NCBI GenBank assembly: GCA_030386875.1
Contig: CM059573.1
Coordinates: 29,429,891 to 29,493,890, forward strand
Source of the DNA: Morinoia aosen
Taxonomy: Eukaryota; Arthropoda; Malacostraca; Amphipoda; Talitridae
Direction: 5' to 3'
DNA length: 64,000 bases
Notes under the pieces: generated by a model
Told to the model about the DNA's origin: nothing
Databases searched by the model: none
The model's input: only the letters and a program-made list of their open reading frames with translations
Part shown: positions 34,701 through 46,700 of the stretch, piece by piece
How positions within the stretch are numbered: the stretch's first letter is position 1
Layout: the number at the start of each line of letters is the position of its first letter
Program-made: the position numbers and the translations under genes

Positions 34701-36719
34701 ATTGCGCATTCGTCAATCCTGTTCAATTGGCGAAACAGTAGTTTTAACAAGTAGCATTTACAGTTGTACCATCTCACCGTGTAATTCATCAACTGATATG
34801 TAAGAGGTAGATCTGGCGTAGATACAGCTCAGTAAATTGATCGCAAGAGTACAGCGTGCTGTCATTGAAACGAACATACTTATTGCATGGCTAATTTTAA
34901 ACCATCATGAATAAATTATACAGGCGCAAATGATTTCTTTATTGAAGTGATGAAAAAATTGTTGTCTAGCATAATTTACCCAATACAATTAAACAAAACG
35001 GGCATTTGAAACATATAATTTGATATAAGATGAATTTTTTGGCAGGCATATAATACGATATCCGTCGGAAAATATGAGACGTAAATTTGATTTAAAATCC
35101 CCTTCATTAACTGAAATTTATTTCTATTGATAAATTTCTTTATTCATTTTTTTAAGGATACAAAACCAGGTAAAACGCGCAGAGGTAGCGGAAAATATTT
35201 TCTCGAAGGGAGTGAGCCCACGTGCTACCTTCGTTCACAGATTACTACCGTCATTCCCAATTCATAACTGAATGCGTGCTGATCGCGGAGCGTTATTGAG
35301 TTCAAACGTCAGAATTCTCAGTTATTTTATAATAAAATAAATGTTCTATTTTGTTTATAGAAATTGTGAATGATAGTACTTGTGTATACTTGAAAAAAAG
35401 TTTTTACATAATATTGAAATTGCGAAAATGAAGTAGTTTCAAATTTTTTGAGATAAACATTTTAAAATTTAGATCGAAATCCGAGTACATAGAACGTTTT
35501 AGGTTTCTCATCTCATCGTTATTCACAGAAATACATATGCATTAGACCATGAGAAAAACTCAAACCTCGTAACAGACGTTTGCGCTATTTCTACGTGTGT
35601 TTCCAAAGATGTCCTGGAAAACTGTAAGGGAACATAAGCAGCTTAACGATTTCACGAATATTCTTCCAGTTTATATGTACGTATACGATGGTACGAAAAG
35701 ATTGGAGGTACATGTACACGATTGACGTTATAAACTTTCAATGATTGAAATTCGTTGGTTGAAGCATCTTATTATAAGCGACAAATTAGATTTTACTGCT
35801 ACATTGGGACAATTCACTTTCTAGCACATGTAAGGTCGGGAGAAAGGAAGTGAGTTCCCAGACTATAGTAATTTTGTTATTTTATCATCCGTTTTATCTT
35901 AACGAAGATAGAAAATTGTTATTATAAGCGTCAGATGGTGCCCGGCTGTGGCGACGGGAGAACAATTTGCAGATTATTACAAGCATTTATGCTCCTGTGT
36001 CAGCAGTATTGGAATTCTTTCCTTGTGTATCATTTTCATATTGAATACTAACATCTTGAGCTTCATCATGGTAATAAAAATATAGGGATGCAGGATACAT
36101 TGAAATGAATTCCCAAATGAAGACTGCTTCTATAACATTTGCAGTGTTATGATAAACTGTTCTTCAGAGGAACAATATCCGGTTTTCACTCTCCGTTGAC
36201 CTTAAAATAAGATAGAGATGTACGGAATCGACAATATTTATATGAGGAAAGCGCCATCATACATTTACAATAAATACCGACCAAATCGTAGATCATTAGA
36301 TTTTTAGAATTTATAAAACTGACCTCAAAGTAACAGTGCGCTGTTTTGAGCTTACGGTGTATCTTCTAATTAGGCAGTTTTGCAATGAAAAAGAACAAGT
36401 TTGTCTTTTTTGCAATTAAATTTGGTGTAATAAAGTGTAATTCATTATGACAGAGATGCGAAATGCCACGACACGTTCACCTTGCAGTCTGTAGCTGAAC
36501 GAGAGTTTTTCACACAATGGGGGAACTTGTTTCACAGCAGAGCACCAGATCTTCGACAACTTTTTTGTCCCTCGTCAGATGAACGTTATAATCAACTAAC
36601 ACATTGACCGCGATGGGGTAAACTGAAGTTCAATATTAAACTCGCCTTTGAAAATAGCAAATATTAACTGGATCATGTCTTCATTTAGCTTCCATTGAAT
36701 CTTTAGGAAAATTGAGTTA
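34701..36719. other. Non-coding, nothing recognised
   Basis: About 2 kb of AT-rich sequence without recognisable domain or repeat. Confidence 0.45.
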
Positions 36720-38102
36720 CCCAATTGAAAATTATCGCCCTTTTCAGGGAGTAAATTAGTCGTAAAAGGTCGAAAACGGCCCAAAACGGCCAAAAATCAC
36801 GACTTCAAACCGACTCCTACCTATACTTGGCCTATTAGGGCTTGAAAATGGCTCTTCATTCAACTGGGCTTTTATAGGTCTAGTCAATGGCTGTTTGCGG
36901 GCTCATTCGGGTCGTTTAAAGTCGTTTTCAAGCCTTTTCGACGACCTCTATTTGGACGCGTAATAGATTGTAAAAAGACTCGTAATCGTAAATGTTGTAC
37001 AAGTCGTATTACTTCAGTAAATGTAAAGAACTAAATGAATTTCAACGAACCTAACTTAGTTAAGTTAGATTAGGTAAGGGTGGCCAAAGTTAGTTTCGAT
37101 TAGTTTCATCAATTAATTATTACTATAAATTTCGGTTTAGTAGTTAAAAAAATATTATGTTCATGTAGATATCCAGAGCTGGTCATAGATACTTCAAAAT
37201 GTATCTAGATACTAGATACTTCTCCAAAAGTATCTAGATACTAGATAATTTTCTTTTAATTCTCTCTGTCTCACTACTTCATCACTGAGCATTCAACTTG
37301 TAGTGCTTTACCCTAGTTACCCCTCAACCCTCGATTCTAGTCCTTCTATGTTCAGTAATCTTAATATATCACAATGTAAATTTATGTAAGAAAAAGTTCC
37401 CACTTCTCCGCCGCGTTTTACCGATACCTACAGCCGGAGAAGTGTTAAAGTAAAGCCGCTGCTTCACTCGCCTCAAATCGGAACTCACTCGGCGAAGCAG
37501 CCACGAGACCCGGCCTTACAAATTCTTTATATCGTACTGAAAATCTGATGTTGGAGCGATCTGATCTGTTCCATTATGCCACTGTTGTAAATCAATACTT
37601 AGTAATTTTCATATTTATTTCGTTAATAAATAAATTTTTAATTTTTATTGGTATAATGTTTCAATTTGGGACTTTTGATTCCATATGTCTTTTTGTTTTT
37701 AAGGCCGGGCGTAAGGAAGCCCAAAAGGGCCGGTATTAGCCTTGATCAAGCAGTAAGGAAGCCCAAAAGGGCCGGTATTAGCCTTGATCAAGCAGTAAGG
37801 AAGCCCAAAAGGGCCGGTATTAGCCTTGATCAAGCAGTAAGGAAGCCCAAAAAAGCCAGGACGAGGCTCGTTCAAGCAATGGAAAAGCCAAAAATGGTCG
37901 TGAATAGCCTGGTTCAGGTAGTAGAGAAGCCCAAAATGGCCGTTGCATTAGCCGTTTCGATGCCCAGAAATAGCCGTTTAAATGGGCTAAAAATAGTAGA
38001 CATTTGCTCCGAAATAGGCTAATTTACTGCTCGAAAACGACTAAACTCTTGGCTTATAACTGCCTGAAAACGATCTGTAAAAGGCTCAGAATTTCAATTG
38101 GG
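36720..38102. mobile_element. TIR element with TA target, contains minisatellite
   Basis: The left end is CCCAATTGAAAATTATCGCC. The right end on the opposite strand is CCCAATTGAAATTCTGAGCC. Both are flanked by TA, the target of Tc1/mariner-type elements. Inner parts of both sides are rich in CGTTTTCAAGCC and AGTCGTTTTCGAG words in inverted orientation. No transposase was found. Inside are a 42-bp minisatellite, a run of GTATCTAGATACTAGATA repeats near 37200-37245 that looks like part of another nested element, and a 9-bp hairpin (ACTTCTCCG and complement) near 37403-37442. Confidence 0.6.
37711..37960 (+). repeat. 42-bp minisatellite inside the TIR element
   Basis: Three nearly perfect copies of a 42-bp unit starting GTAAGGAAGCCCAAAAGGGC, followed by about three degenerate copies to about 37960. 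The unit is a multiple of three, which creates an artefactual repetitive reading frame. Confidence 0.85.
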
Positions 38103-38599
38103 TAGTGACTTCTGGTAGGTCACCAGCATTGTGAAAATTCCCCCTGTGCACACCGGCGGTTCACATCGCGACGAACGTCTTGAGACATCATTCCTCCCAT
38201 TCACTTTTTGGGCACAATATTGGGTGGAAGCAATTTTACGACATCGGCATCACTTTGAAAGATGTAGTGAGAGGAGGATACATATCAGGCTTTGTGCCTT
38301 ACGAACTTTTCCATTCTAGAGGACCAGCGTACATTGTTCCTGTGAGAGAGGGCTACAGGATTTCTTTTCTGAGATTTGCCTTTGCACACAACCATCGCTG
38401 AAAAGTTCACATATTTTTTGAGCTCTTTTTGTAGGTATTGAATTATGTTTCTCCAAGCTAAACTTCGGTTATCAAAACACGACAATAAAAAAGACTGAAC
38501 AACTAATTGTCAGCTCTATTCGTCAAGTGTGTTCTTAAATGGAAAAGTATTTAAGGTTCTTTAATTTTGTAGGAAATTATTTCAACCTGAGCCTATGTT
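38103..38599. other. Unassigned, one small open frame
   Basis: A plus-strand open stretch at 38180-38401 reads as a mixed, fairly protein-like sequence (GYISGFVPYELFHSRG). I recognise no family and no splice or start context, so I do not call it a gene. Confidence 0.3.
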
Positions 38600-39085
38600 T
38601 TTTTACTTTTACTACAGGCCCAATCATATCATTCCAAACGGGAGCTTAAGTTTATACAATTTTCGAAAATCATTTTTAGAGCCAAATATAATGTATTGCG
38701 CTTTATTCGAGCCATCCTTGAAACTTTTTCTCGCCCACTTTACCAAGTAGTTACGAAGGCATTACGCCTTGACTTATGTTTTTGGTAATTGAGCTGTCAA
38801 ACTTTTTACCACATTTCAGGCATCATCTGCACAAGTCGATATTTGTGTGATTGGTGGGGTATCAATAATGAAAGGGGAAAATAGCAGCGCGCCAAGTTTT
38901 GATCCTTGAGGTGTGCCAAAATTATGCGAAAAAGTTGTGACACTCTGTTGTTTGAGCATACATCTTTAAAATGACTTGATAGGAAGTCGACACACTACTG
39001 TGTGCATAATCCCAGATTGAAATTCTCTGCTAAAGTTACTTTTACAAGCTTCCCCAGCATATCAAAAACTCTAAAACTGGAAAAA
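38600..39085 (-). pseudogene. Decayed LINE reverse transcriptase
   Basis: Minus-strand relic of a second LINE type. In order it reads FDMLGKLVKVTLAENFNLGL (the region just after the first catalytic aspartate, with stops) and LSSHFKDVCSNNRVSQLF, then in a new frame GTPQGSKLGALLFSPFI, the canonical GxPQGSxLGP block. This is followed by CADDA (the catalytic YADD/FADD position, about 38819-38833) and stops. It is more decayed than the LINEs at 22516 and 54350. No tail or target duplication was found. Confidence 0.7.
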
Positions 39086-42000
39086 AATTTAGAGTAAATG
39101 TGTCACGTCATTTTTCATCTCTGTCGTAGGGCCTGCAGCATTTAGGTGTGAACTTCCCATCTATCAAAAATTTTGATTTTCCTGAAATTTCTGTTAGAAC
39201 ATTAAAAACTATTTCATTTTACGTTTGCTAAGCCTTTCGTATATTCATCTTACTTATTTCTGTCGACAACAATGAGCACCACAGCCGTCAGTTCCATGCA
39301 GCAGAACGAACGTTCTTTCCATAATTAGGAATATTTCCTCATCTTTATTTTTTTATTTCTTTCTCTTTTCTGTATTAATATTTAACGTCCGTATGACAAA
39401 TATACCATGAAATGCATTTTGTGTGTACACCAACAAACATGTTTATAGATGTGAGGTTTGTGCAAAGTTTTTAATGAATTAAATTTTGGCTAACGTTGTC
39501 TCGCTATTTCAAAATCATTCCCGAAGATGTTTTCAATCGATTTTCGGCTGAGCAGGGGGGAGGGGGTAATTTAAGCGTTTCAGTTAGTCTTTTTATTTTA
39601 TTTTCGTGCGTTCAGCGCACACTAGCACTGAACTTTCGAATCGGGAAAAACTCTTAATTTCTGTAATTAAAATTATCACTTTGGATCATTGCCTAATCTA
39701 CCTATATGTGCCAAATTTTGTGAATATTCTCCACTCAGATGTGATATCCGGCCACAATGTTACTCCATTTTATCCCATGTACACATGTCCGTATAATGCT
39801 GAAGAGTTGTGTTGTTTCTTGACTGCAACCTGAGTTTTCTTAAAAATTTCTATGAAGAAATTGAAAACCAGTTCATTTTTATGTTTTTCGAAGTCTTTTC
39901 CTTTTAGTTATTTTTTTTGCGAAAAATTTCTTAGGATTAGAGTGAGCTCAACTGTCATTTTCTGTGTAGTATATGGTAGGTTGTTTTTATCTTTTTATTT
40001 TATATATGTATTTTTTTTCTTATATTTCATTTTCAATAAACATGTATTAATATGTGTGTGTACGTGTGTAGGTATATTTATGTATCTACATAAATAGATA
40101 TACATGTTTTTTTTCATTTCTTTACGCAAAAACCATCCGGTTAAAAAATTTTATTGCACAGGCGAAATGATTCAAAAATAGATCTATCACTTCCCCCCCA
40201 GTCAGAATTTTATCGCCGGCGTAACGATAATTATGATCGGTTTTCATCTTTTATCGAAGTATTCCGACGGTAAATAATATTACCAGTGATCAACGGTAAT
40301 TTTAGACGCTAAAACTGCACGCCGACGATGATGACCGTGATTTACCGTCGATTTCTGGCTGTCATTCTTACCGTAGAAATACCACGGTAAAACTACTGTT
40401 GTTTTTCAGACTATACTTCAGTATTTGAATCTATCGTCAATGATAGTCCATGAATAAGTTTAATCAAGGACAAGTCAGATAAAATTATGTTATGTATTTA
40501 TTACCCGTGGTCAAATGAAATTAGTTTACGTAACCTTCACATGATGTAATTTGAGCTTTGGTTCTTTTATTGGGAAATTGAAAACTTTAATTCGAAGCTT
40601 AGATTTAAAAAACCGAAGTTTTCAATTGGATTTTCGTATGCAACTTTTCAATGTTCATTCATTTTAATTTTATACATTGTAATATGAGGGTGAAATTCTT
40701 TAACTAGGGCTTCAAATGTTTTGAATTTATTTTCAAACGTTTTAATTTTAACACTTTATACATTATATTACAAGTGAAATGGTGAAGTTTTTTGACTGCG
40801 CGCTAAAGAAATTTCTGTAGTTTCCACAAAACCGTTTCTGAACCGTCTCGGCTGCGGCCAGCCGGTCAAAGCATTTTCTTTCAGCTTAATGCTTTGCTCT
40901 TTCGTTTGAGAGTAATTTAAAGTCAATCGGCGCATTCTTTCAAAAGTTACGAGTGGTAAACTTAAGTCTATTGACAGCGTGCTCAAGAAATTTCTGTAGT
41001 CTCCACAAAACTTTCTGTACCGTCCTGGATGGGGCCTGTCAGTTTTTAAAAGAGTTAGAGTACGAGAGTACGGTTGTTTATCACGTTCGTATTTGTAGGA
41101 ATTCTAAACCTTATTGGCCTATTTTCTAATGAAATAATTTTATGTGAAGTGATCGAAAACGAACATATCAAAAAATACAAGCCTACCTTTGTAAATTCCC
41201 ATGTTTTATTAATGAAATATTTTTAAATTAGTGAATCCACATGCAAAAATTATTGAAACCTTCGTGATTTTTGAACTTCCATTCGAGCTTAAGGTATCAC
41301 ATTGCTCGCTGTTGTTCATTGTGGTGCTGCAAGTTTGAGCGTTCATACTATTTACTGTTTACTTCAAAGTATCAAGGTCTAAACGTTGAAATTTCATAGC
41401 ATATTAATATTGGAACCAAGATCTAATTGCCTTAATGTTGGCGTTTTAAGTTGTTTTGATGTGTTTTACTGGTAACGTGGGAGATTTCAAAATTAATTTG
41501 TGCATTCACAAGAAAAAATTGCTTTTTATATGTGTACACACATCAAAGTTACCATTCAAGTTACTCCACTGTAATAAACAAGGATTAATGTATAAAAAAG
41601 ATACGTAAGTTGTTTGGTGTCATTAATTCTTCATTTCAGCTGCCTTTCTTAAAATAGTGTGGATGAAAATGGGTGTGTAACTGAATCGAGCTGCTGATTC
41701 ATGCCAGCAAAATCATGGTTTGAGCAAAATTTCAATAGTAAATAATTTCTACCCTTAGATTTATTTGTGCTGATAGTTACCTTCTGGAAATTTTTGGTAA
41801 CTTGCTTATGCCAATTTTGTTTGTATTTGTGATGGTGCAAATTGTTTTCTGAGAGACTAAAAATTTATTGATAATGGTGCATAATAGCCTAAAAATATTA
41901 CCATTGAGTCTTGCTCTGGTATGCCTATTTTGATGAAATGTGAAGCATTCAATGCTCACTTGTTGAATATTAAGGTAATGTGTTTCATTGGATCAAAGTA

Positions 42001-43202
42001 ATAATTATTTAGATTAGTTTCAGTATAAATGTAAATTTTCAAAGTGACTTTCCTTCTGGTGACTGGTGGAGAGTATAACCTTGTGTAATCACTACAGAAA
42101 ATTAGTGGTTAATGTTCAGGAGATTACAATGATGAATTTTCTACTTTTTGGTGCCTAAACATAGCTAATTAGATGGTAATGAACAATTTTTCTTCCATGC
42201 ACTTTTCATCGCTAATGAGTGTTTGACAAGTTATAGTGGTAAATTACTTACCGCAACTCAAGTGTTTGAAACGGAAATTAATTCACCGACCGCATTGGAT
42301 GGCAATACAACAATGGACTCTCCCTTCCGATGCGCTCGAATGATTGAGCGCATTCCCACCATGTAAGACAAAAGTTAACATACTGTTATAACCTATTATT
42401 TATGGGTGATAATTTCTATTAAGTTGTTAACTAAAAGATCCTAGAAGTGGGTTCAGGCTTTGTGGGGCTGGCAAATAATGAATTACATAAGACCCAAACT
42501 AAACCTGCCACTTTAACTCGTCTAATGCTAATTTGCAACAGAAAGTGCATAGAAGAAAAGTTGTTTATTTTGATCTAATTAGTCATGCCTAGGCTTTAAA
42601 AAGTGGAAAATTGGTAATGGTTCTTTTCTGACCGTTTGCCAAATTACATTCTAGTAATATATTTGTTTGTGAGAATTATTTGTATATGCATATTAATATT
42701 ATATTTTTAAGACACAAAAAGGTATTACAGATAAGGCATCATTGAGAGCAGTTTCCAACTACATAAAATAGTCAAAAATGATGAAGTTGGTAAGATCTTG
42801 TTTTAAGTTTTAACATGTGTTGACATTACAAATTATATTCTGACTCACCTCAGTTGTGTTTCTAGAGATGAGGTGTGGTGTATTTCTGAATCAAACTTTT
42901 AATGGGCACCAGCAATATTTTTTGGGGAAAAATCGAGTTTAATATTTTCTCACACCCACTCCAACTTATTTCTACTGATGGTCACTTTCTGATATGCTAT
43001 GCTGACATCCCACTACCTATCTACAATGTATTTGCAGGAGCTGAAATTATGTTCTTGATTGCTTGTGCAGTAGAAACGTTTGAGGATTGTCATGAGCGTT
43101 AGTAACTCTGAAATTGTTTTCAATCTAATGACAAATTGGAATTAGTTAGGCAAAATTTCAAACTTTACCAAATCATTCTATTTCATCGTGTGTTAAAGTA
43201 GT
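39086..43202. other. Mostly non-coding; small repeats noted
   Basis: No coding sequence was recognised. 40190-40400 is strewn with ACGGTAA/TTACCGT words, including an 11-bp inverted pair (CGACGGTAAAT near 40267 and its complement near 40341). The direct duplication at 40783-41030 is listed separately. The rest is AT-rich. Confidence 0.45.
40783..41030 (+). repeat. Direct duplication of a ~65-bp segment
   Basis: Two copies, about 40783-40846 and 40965-41026, share AAGAAATTTCTGTAGT and CTCCACAAAA/TTCCACAAAA, followed by a C-rich CCGTC(T/C)(C/T)GG. They are spaced about 182 bp apart. Non-coding. Confidence 0.6.
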
Positions 43203-43460
43203 AATAAATTCGCTCAATATATTATTATTGAAACAATGTCAATTGTTGATAAATTCTCTAACTCTGTAGTCTATAAAAAGTGACGTTTTAAAATAGGATC
43301 ATGTTCAGGCTAAAATGATACAGAAAAATATTTTCAGTCATTGATAAAATGCAAATCTAATACTAAAAGCTACATCAGACAAAGTAATAATTTTAGAAAT
43401 GAGAGCACAAGAAAATAATTAAAAACTAAATTTGAACCACAGCAATATGTACTACTTTAG
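43203..43460 (-). repeat. Left inverted arm flanking the giant satellite
   Basis: The reverse complement of this segment matches 52595-52851 with the same order of landmarks: TGCTCTCATTT, AAAATTAT, GTC.GATGTAGCTTT, TATTAG.TTTGCATTTT, then a CCTGAACATG hairpin-like motif and finally CTTTTTATAGACTACAGAG. The motif with CCTGAA(C/G)ATG, a short stem and AAAACGT/AAAATAT resembles the 3'-end motif of the PLE copies at 59345-61940. Homology fades at the outer edge near 43203 and at the satellite edge near 43460. Confidence 0.8.
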
Positions 43461-43719
43461 TAAGGTTAGGTAACAGTATTAACAAATTTTTTAGTTTTAC
43501 ATCTGGAGCAATACTGTTACCTACACTTTTTTATTTATACTTATAAAAAGCTTAGGGTATATTTTAAAAAGCTCAAGTTTAATTCAATACAGGTCATAAT
43601 TTAAAATATGTCAAGTATATTTTATAACAGATAAAATTATTTTGAAAATCTAATGTTTCTAAAATTGTTTACCTATACCCATGTACATGACCTTTTATAA
43701 ATAACACCAGACCTTTTTT

Positions 43720-46700
43720 ATGTCAAAATTGGGTGCTTTAAATTGAACTTGAGCTTTTTTTAAATCAACTTCAGATTTTTAATCAACTTGAGCATTTTAA
43801 AAGAAAATTTGAGCATTTAAAATAAACTTGAGCATTTAAAATTAAATTTGAACTTTTTTACAGTAAACTTGAACTTTTTTACGTTGAACTTGAACTTTTA
43901 TAGATTGAACCTGATGTTTTTACATTGAACCTGAGGTTTTTTACATTGAACCTGAGGTTTTTACATTGAACCTGAGGTTTTTACATTGAACCTGAGGTTT
44001 TTTACATTGAACCTGAGGTTTTTACATTGAACCTGAGGTTTTTACATAGAACCTGAGGTTTTTTACATTGAACCTGAGGTTTTTTACATTGAACCTGAGG
44101 TTTTTACTTTGAACCTGAGGTTTTTACATTGAACCGGAGGTTTTTACATTGAACCTGAGTTTTTTCACATTGAACCTGAGGTTTTTACATTGAACCGGAG
44201 GTTTTTACATTGAACCGGAGGTTTTTACATTGAACCTGAGGTTTTTCACATTGAACCTGATGTTTTTTACATTGAACCTGAGGTTTTTACATTGAACCTG
44301 AGGTGTTTACATTGAACCGGAGGTTTTTACATTGAACCTGAGGTTTTTACATTGAACCGGAGGTTTTTACATTGAACCTGAGGTTTTTACATTGAACCTG
44401 AGGTTTTTCACATTGAACCTGAGGTTTTTACATTGAACCGGAGGTTTTTACATTGAACCGGAGGTTTTTACATTGAACCGGAGGTTTTTACATTGAACCG
44501 GAGGTTTTTACATTGAACCGGAGGTTTTTCACATTGAACCTGATGTTTTTTACATTGAACCTGAAGTTTTTACATTGAACCTGAGGTTTTTACATTGATC
44601 CGGAGGTTTTTACATTGAACCTGAGGTTTTTCACATTGAACCTGATGTTTTTTACATTGAACCTGAGGTTTTTTACATTGAACCTGAGGTTTTTCACATT
44701 GAACCTGAGGTTTTTACATTGAACCGGAGGTTTTTACATTGAACCTGAGGTTTTTACATTGAACCTGAGGTTTTTCATATTGAACCTGATGTTTTTTACA
44801 TTGAACCAGAGGTTTTTCACATTGAACCTGAGGTTTTTACATTGAAACTGAGGTTTTCACATTGAACCTGAGGTTTTTCACATTGAACCTGAGGTTTTTA
44901 CAATGAACCTGAAATTTTTACATTGAACCTGAGGTTTTTCACATTGAACCTGAGGTTTTTCACATTGAACCTGAGGTTTTTACATTGAACCGGAGGTTTT
45001 TACATTGAACCTGAGGTTTTAACATTGAACCTGAGGTTTTTCACATTGAACCTGAGGTTTTTTACATTGAACCTGAGGTTTTTACATTGAACCGGAGGTT
45101 CTTACATTGAACCTGAGGTTTTTCACATTGAACCTGAGGTTTTTTACATTGAACCTGAGGTTTTTACATTGAACCGGAGGTTTTTACATTGAACCGGAGG
45201 TTTTTACATTGAACCTGAGGTTTTTTACATTCAACCTGAGGTTTTTTACGTTCAACCTGAGGTTTTTTACATTGAACCTGAGGTTTTTTACATTGAACCT
45301 GAGGTTTTTCACATTGAACCTGAGGTTTTTTACATTGAAACTGAGGTTTTTACATTGAACCGGAGGTTTTTACATTGAACCTGAGGTTTTTCACATTGAA
45401 CCTGATGTTTTTTACATTGGACCTGAGGTTTTTACATTGAACCGGAGGTTTTTACATTGAACCTGAGGTTTTTCACATTGAACCTGATGTTTTTTACATT
45501 GAACCTGAGGTTTTTACATTGAACCGGATGTTTTTACATTGAACCTGAGGTTTTTCACATTGAACCTGAGGTTTTTTACATTGAACCTGAGGTTTTTTAC
45601 ATTGAACCTGAGGTTTTTTACATTTAACCTGAGTTTTTTTACATTGAACCTGAGGTTTTTTTACATTGAACCTGAGGTTTTTTACATTTAACCTGAGGTT
45701 TTTTACATTAAACCTGAGGTTTTTTACGTAGAACCTGAGGATTTTTACATTGAACCTGAGGTTTTTTACATTGAACCAGAGGTTTTTTACATTGAACCTG
45801 AGGATTTTTACATTGAACCTGAGGTTTTTTACATTGAACCTGAGGTTTTTACATTGAACCTGATGTTTTTTACATTGAAACTGAGGATTTTTACGTTGAA
45901 CCTGAGGTTTTTTACATTGAACCTGAGGTTTTTTACATTGAACCTGAGGATTTTTACATTGAACCTGAGGTTTTTTACATTGAACCTGAGGTTTTTTACA
46001 TTGAACCTTAGGTTTTTTACATTGAACCTGAGGTTTTTACATTGAACCTGAGGTTTTTACATTGAACCTGAGGTTTATACATTGAACCTGAGGTTTTTTA
46101 CATTGAACCTGAGGTTTTTTACATTGAACGTGAGGTTTTTTACAGTGAACCTGAGGTTTTTTACATTGAACCTGAGGTTTTTTACATTGAACCTGAGGTT
46201 TTTCAATTTGAACCTGAGGTTTTTTACATTGAACCTGAGGTTTTTTACATTGAACCTGAGGTTTTTTACATTGAACCTGAGGTTTCTTACATTGAACCTG
46301 AGGTTTCTTACATTGAACTTGAGGTTTCTTACATTGAACCTGGGATTTCTTACATTGAACCTGAGGTTTTTTACAGTGAACCTGAGGTTTTTTTAAATTG
46401 AACTTGAGGTTTTTTTAAATTGAACTTGAGGTTTTTTTTAAGTTTAACTTGAGGTTTTTTAAATTTAACTTTGGGTTTTTTACAGTGAACCTGAGGTTTT
46501 TTTTAAATTGAACTTGAGGTTTTTTTAAATTGAACTTGAGGTTTTTTTTAAGTTTAACTTGAGGTTTTTTAAATTTAACTTTAGGTTTTTTTAATATGAA
46601 CTTGAGGTTTTTTTAACATGAACCGGAGGTTTTTTACATTGAACCTGAGGTTTTTTACATTGAACTTGAGGTTTTTACATTGAACCGGAGGTTTTTACAT

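Noticed and set aside
38180-38401. Plus-strand open frame with protein-like composition (GYISGFVPYELF)
   Set aside because: No family recognised and no exon boundaries. Recorded only as unassigned sequence.
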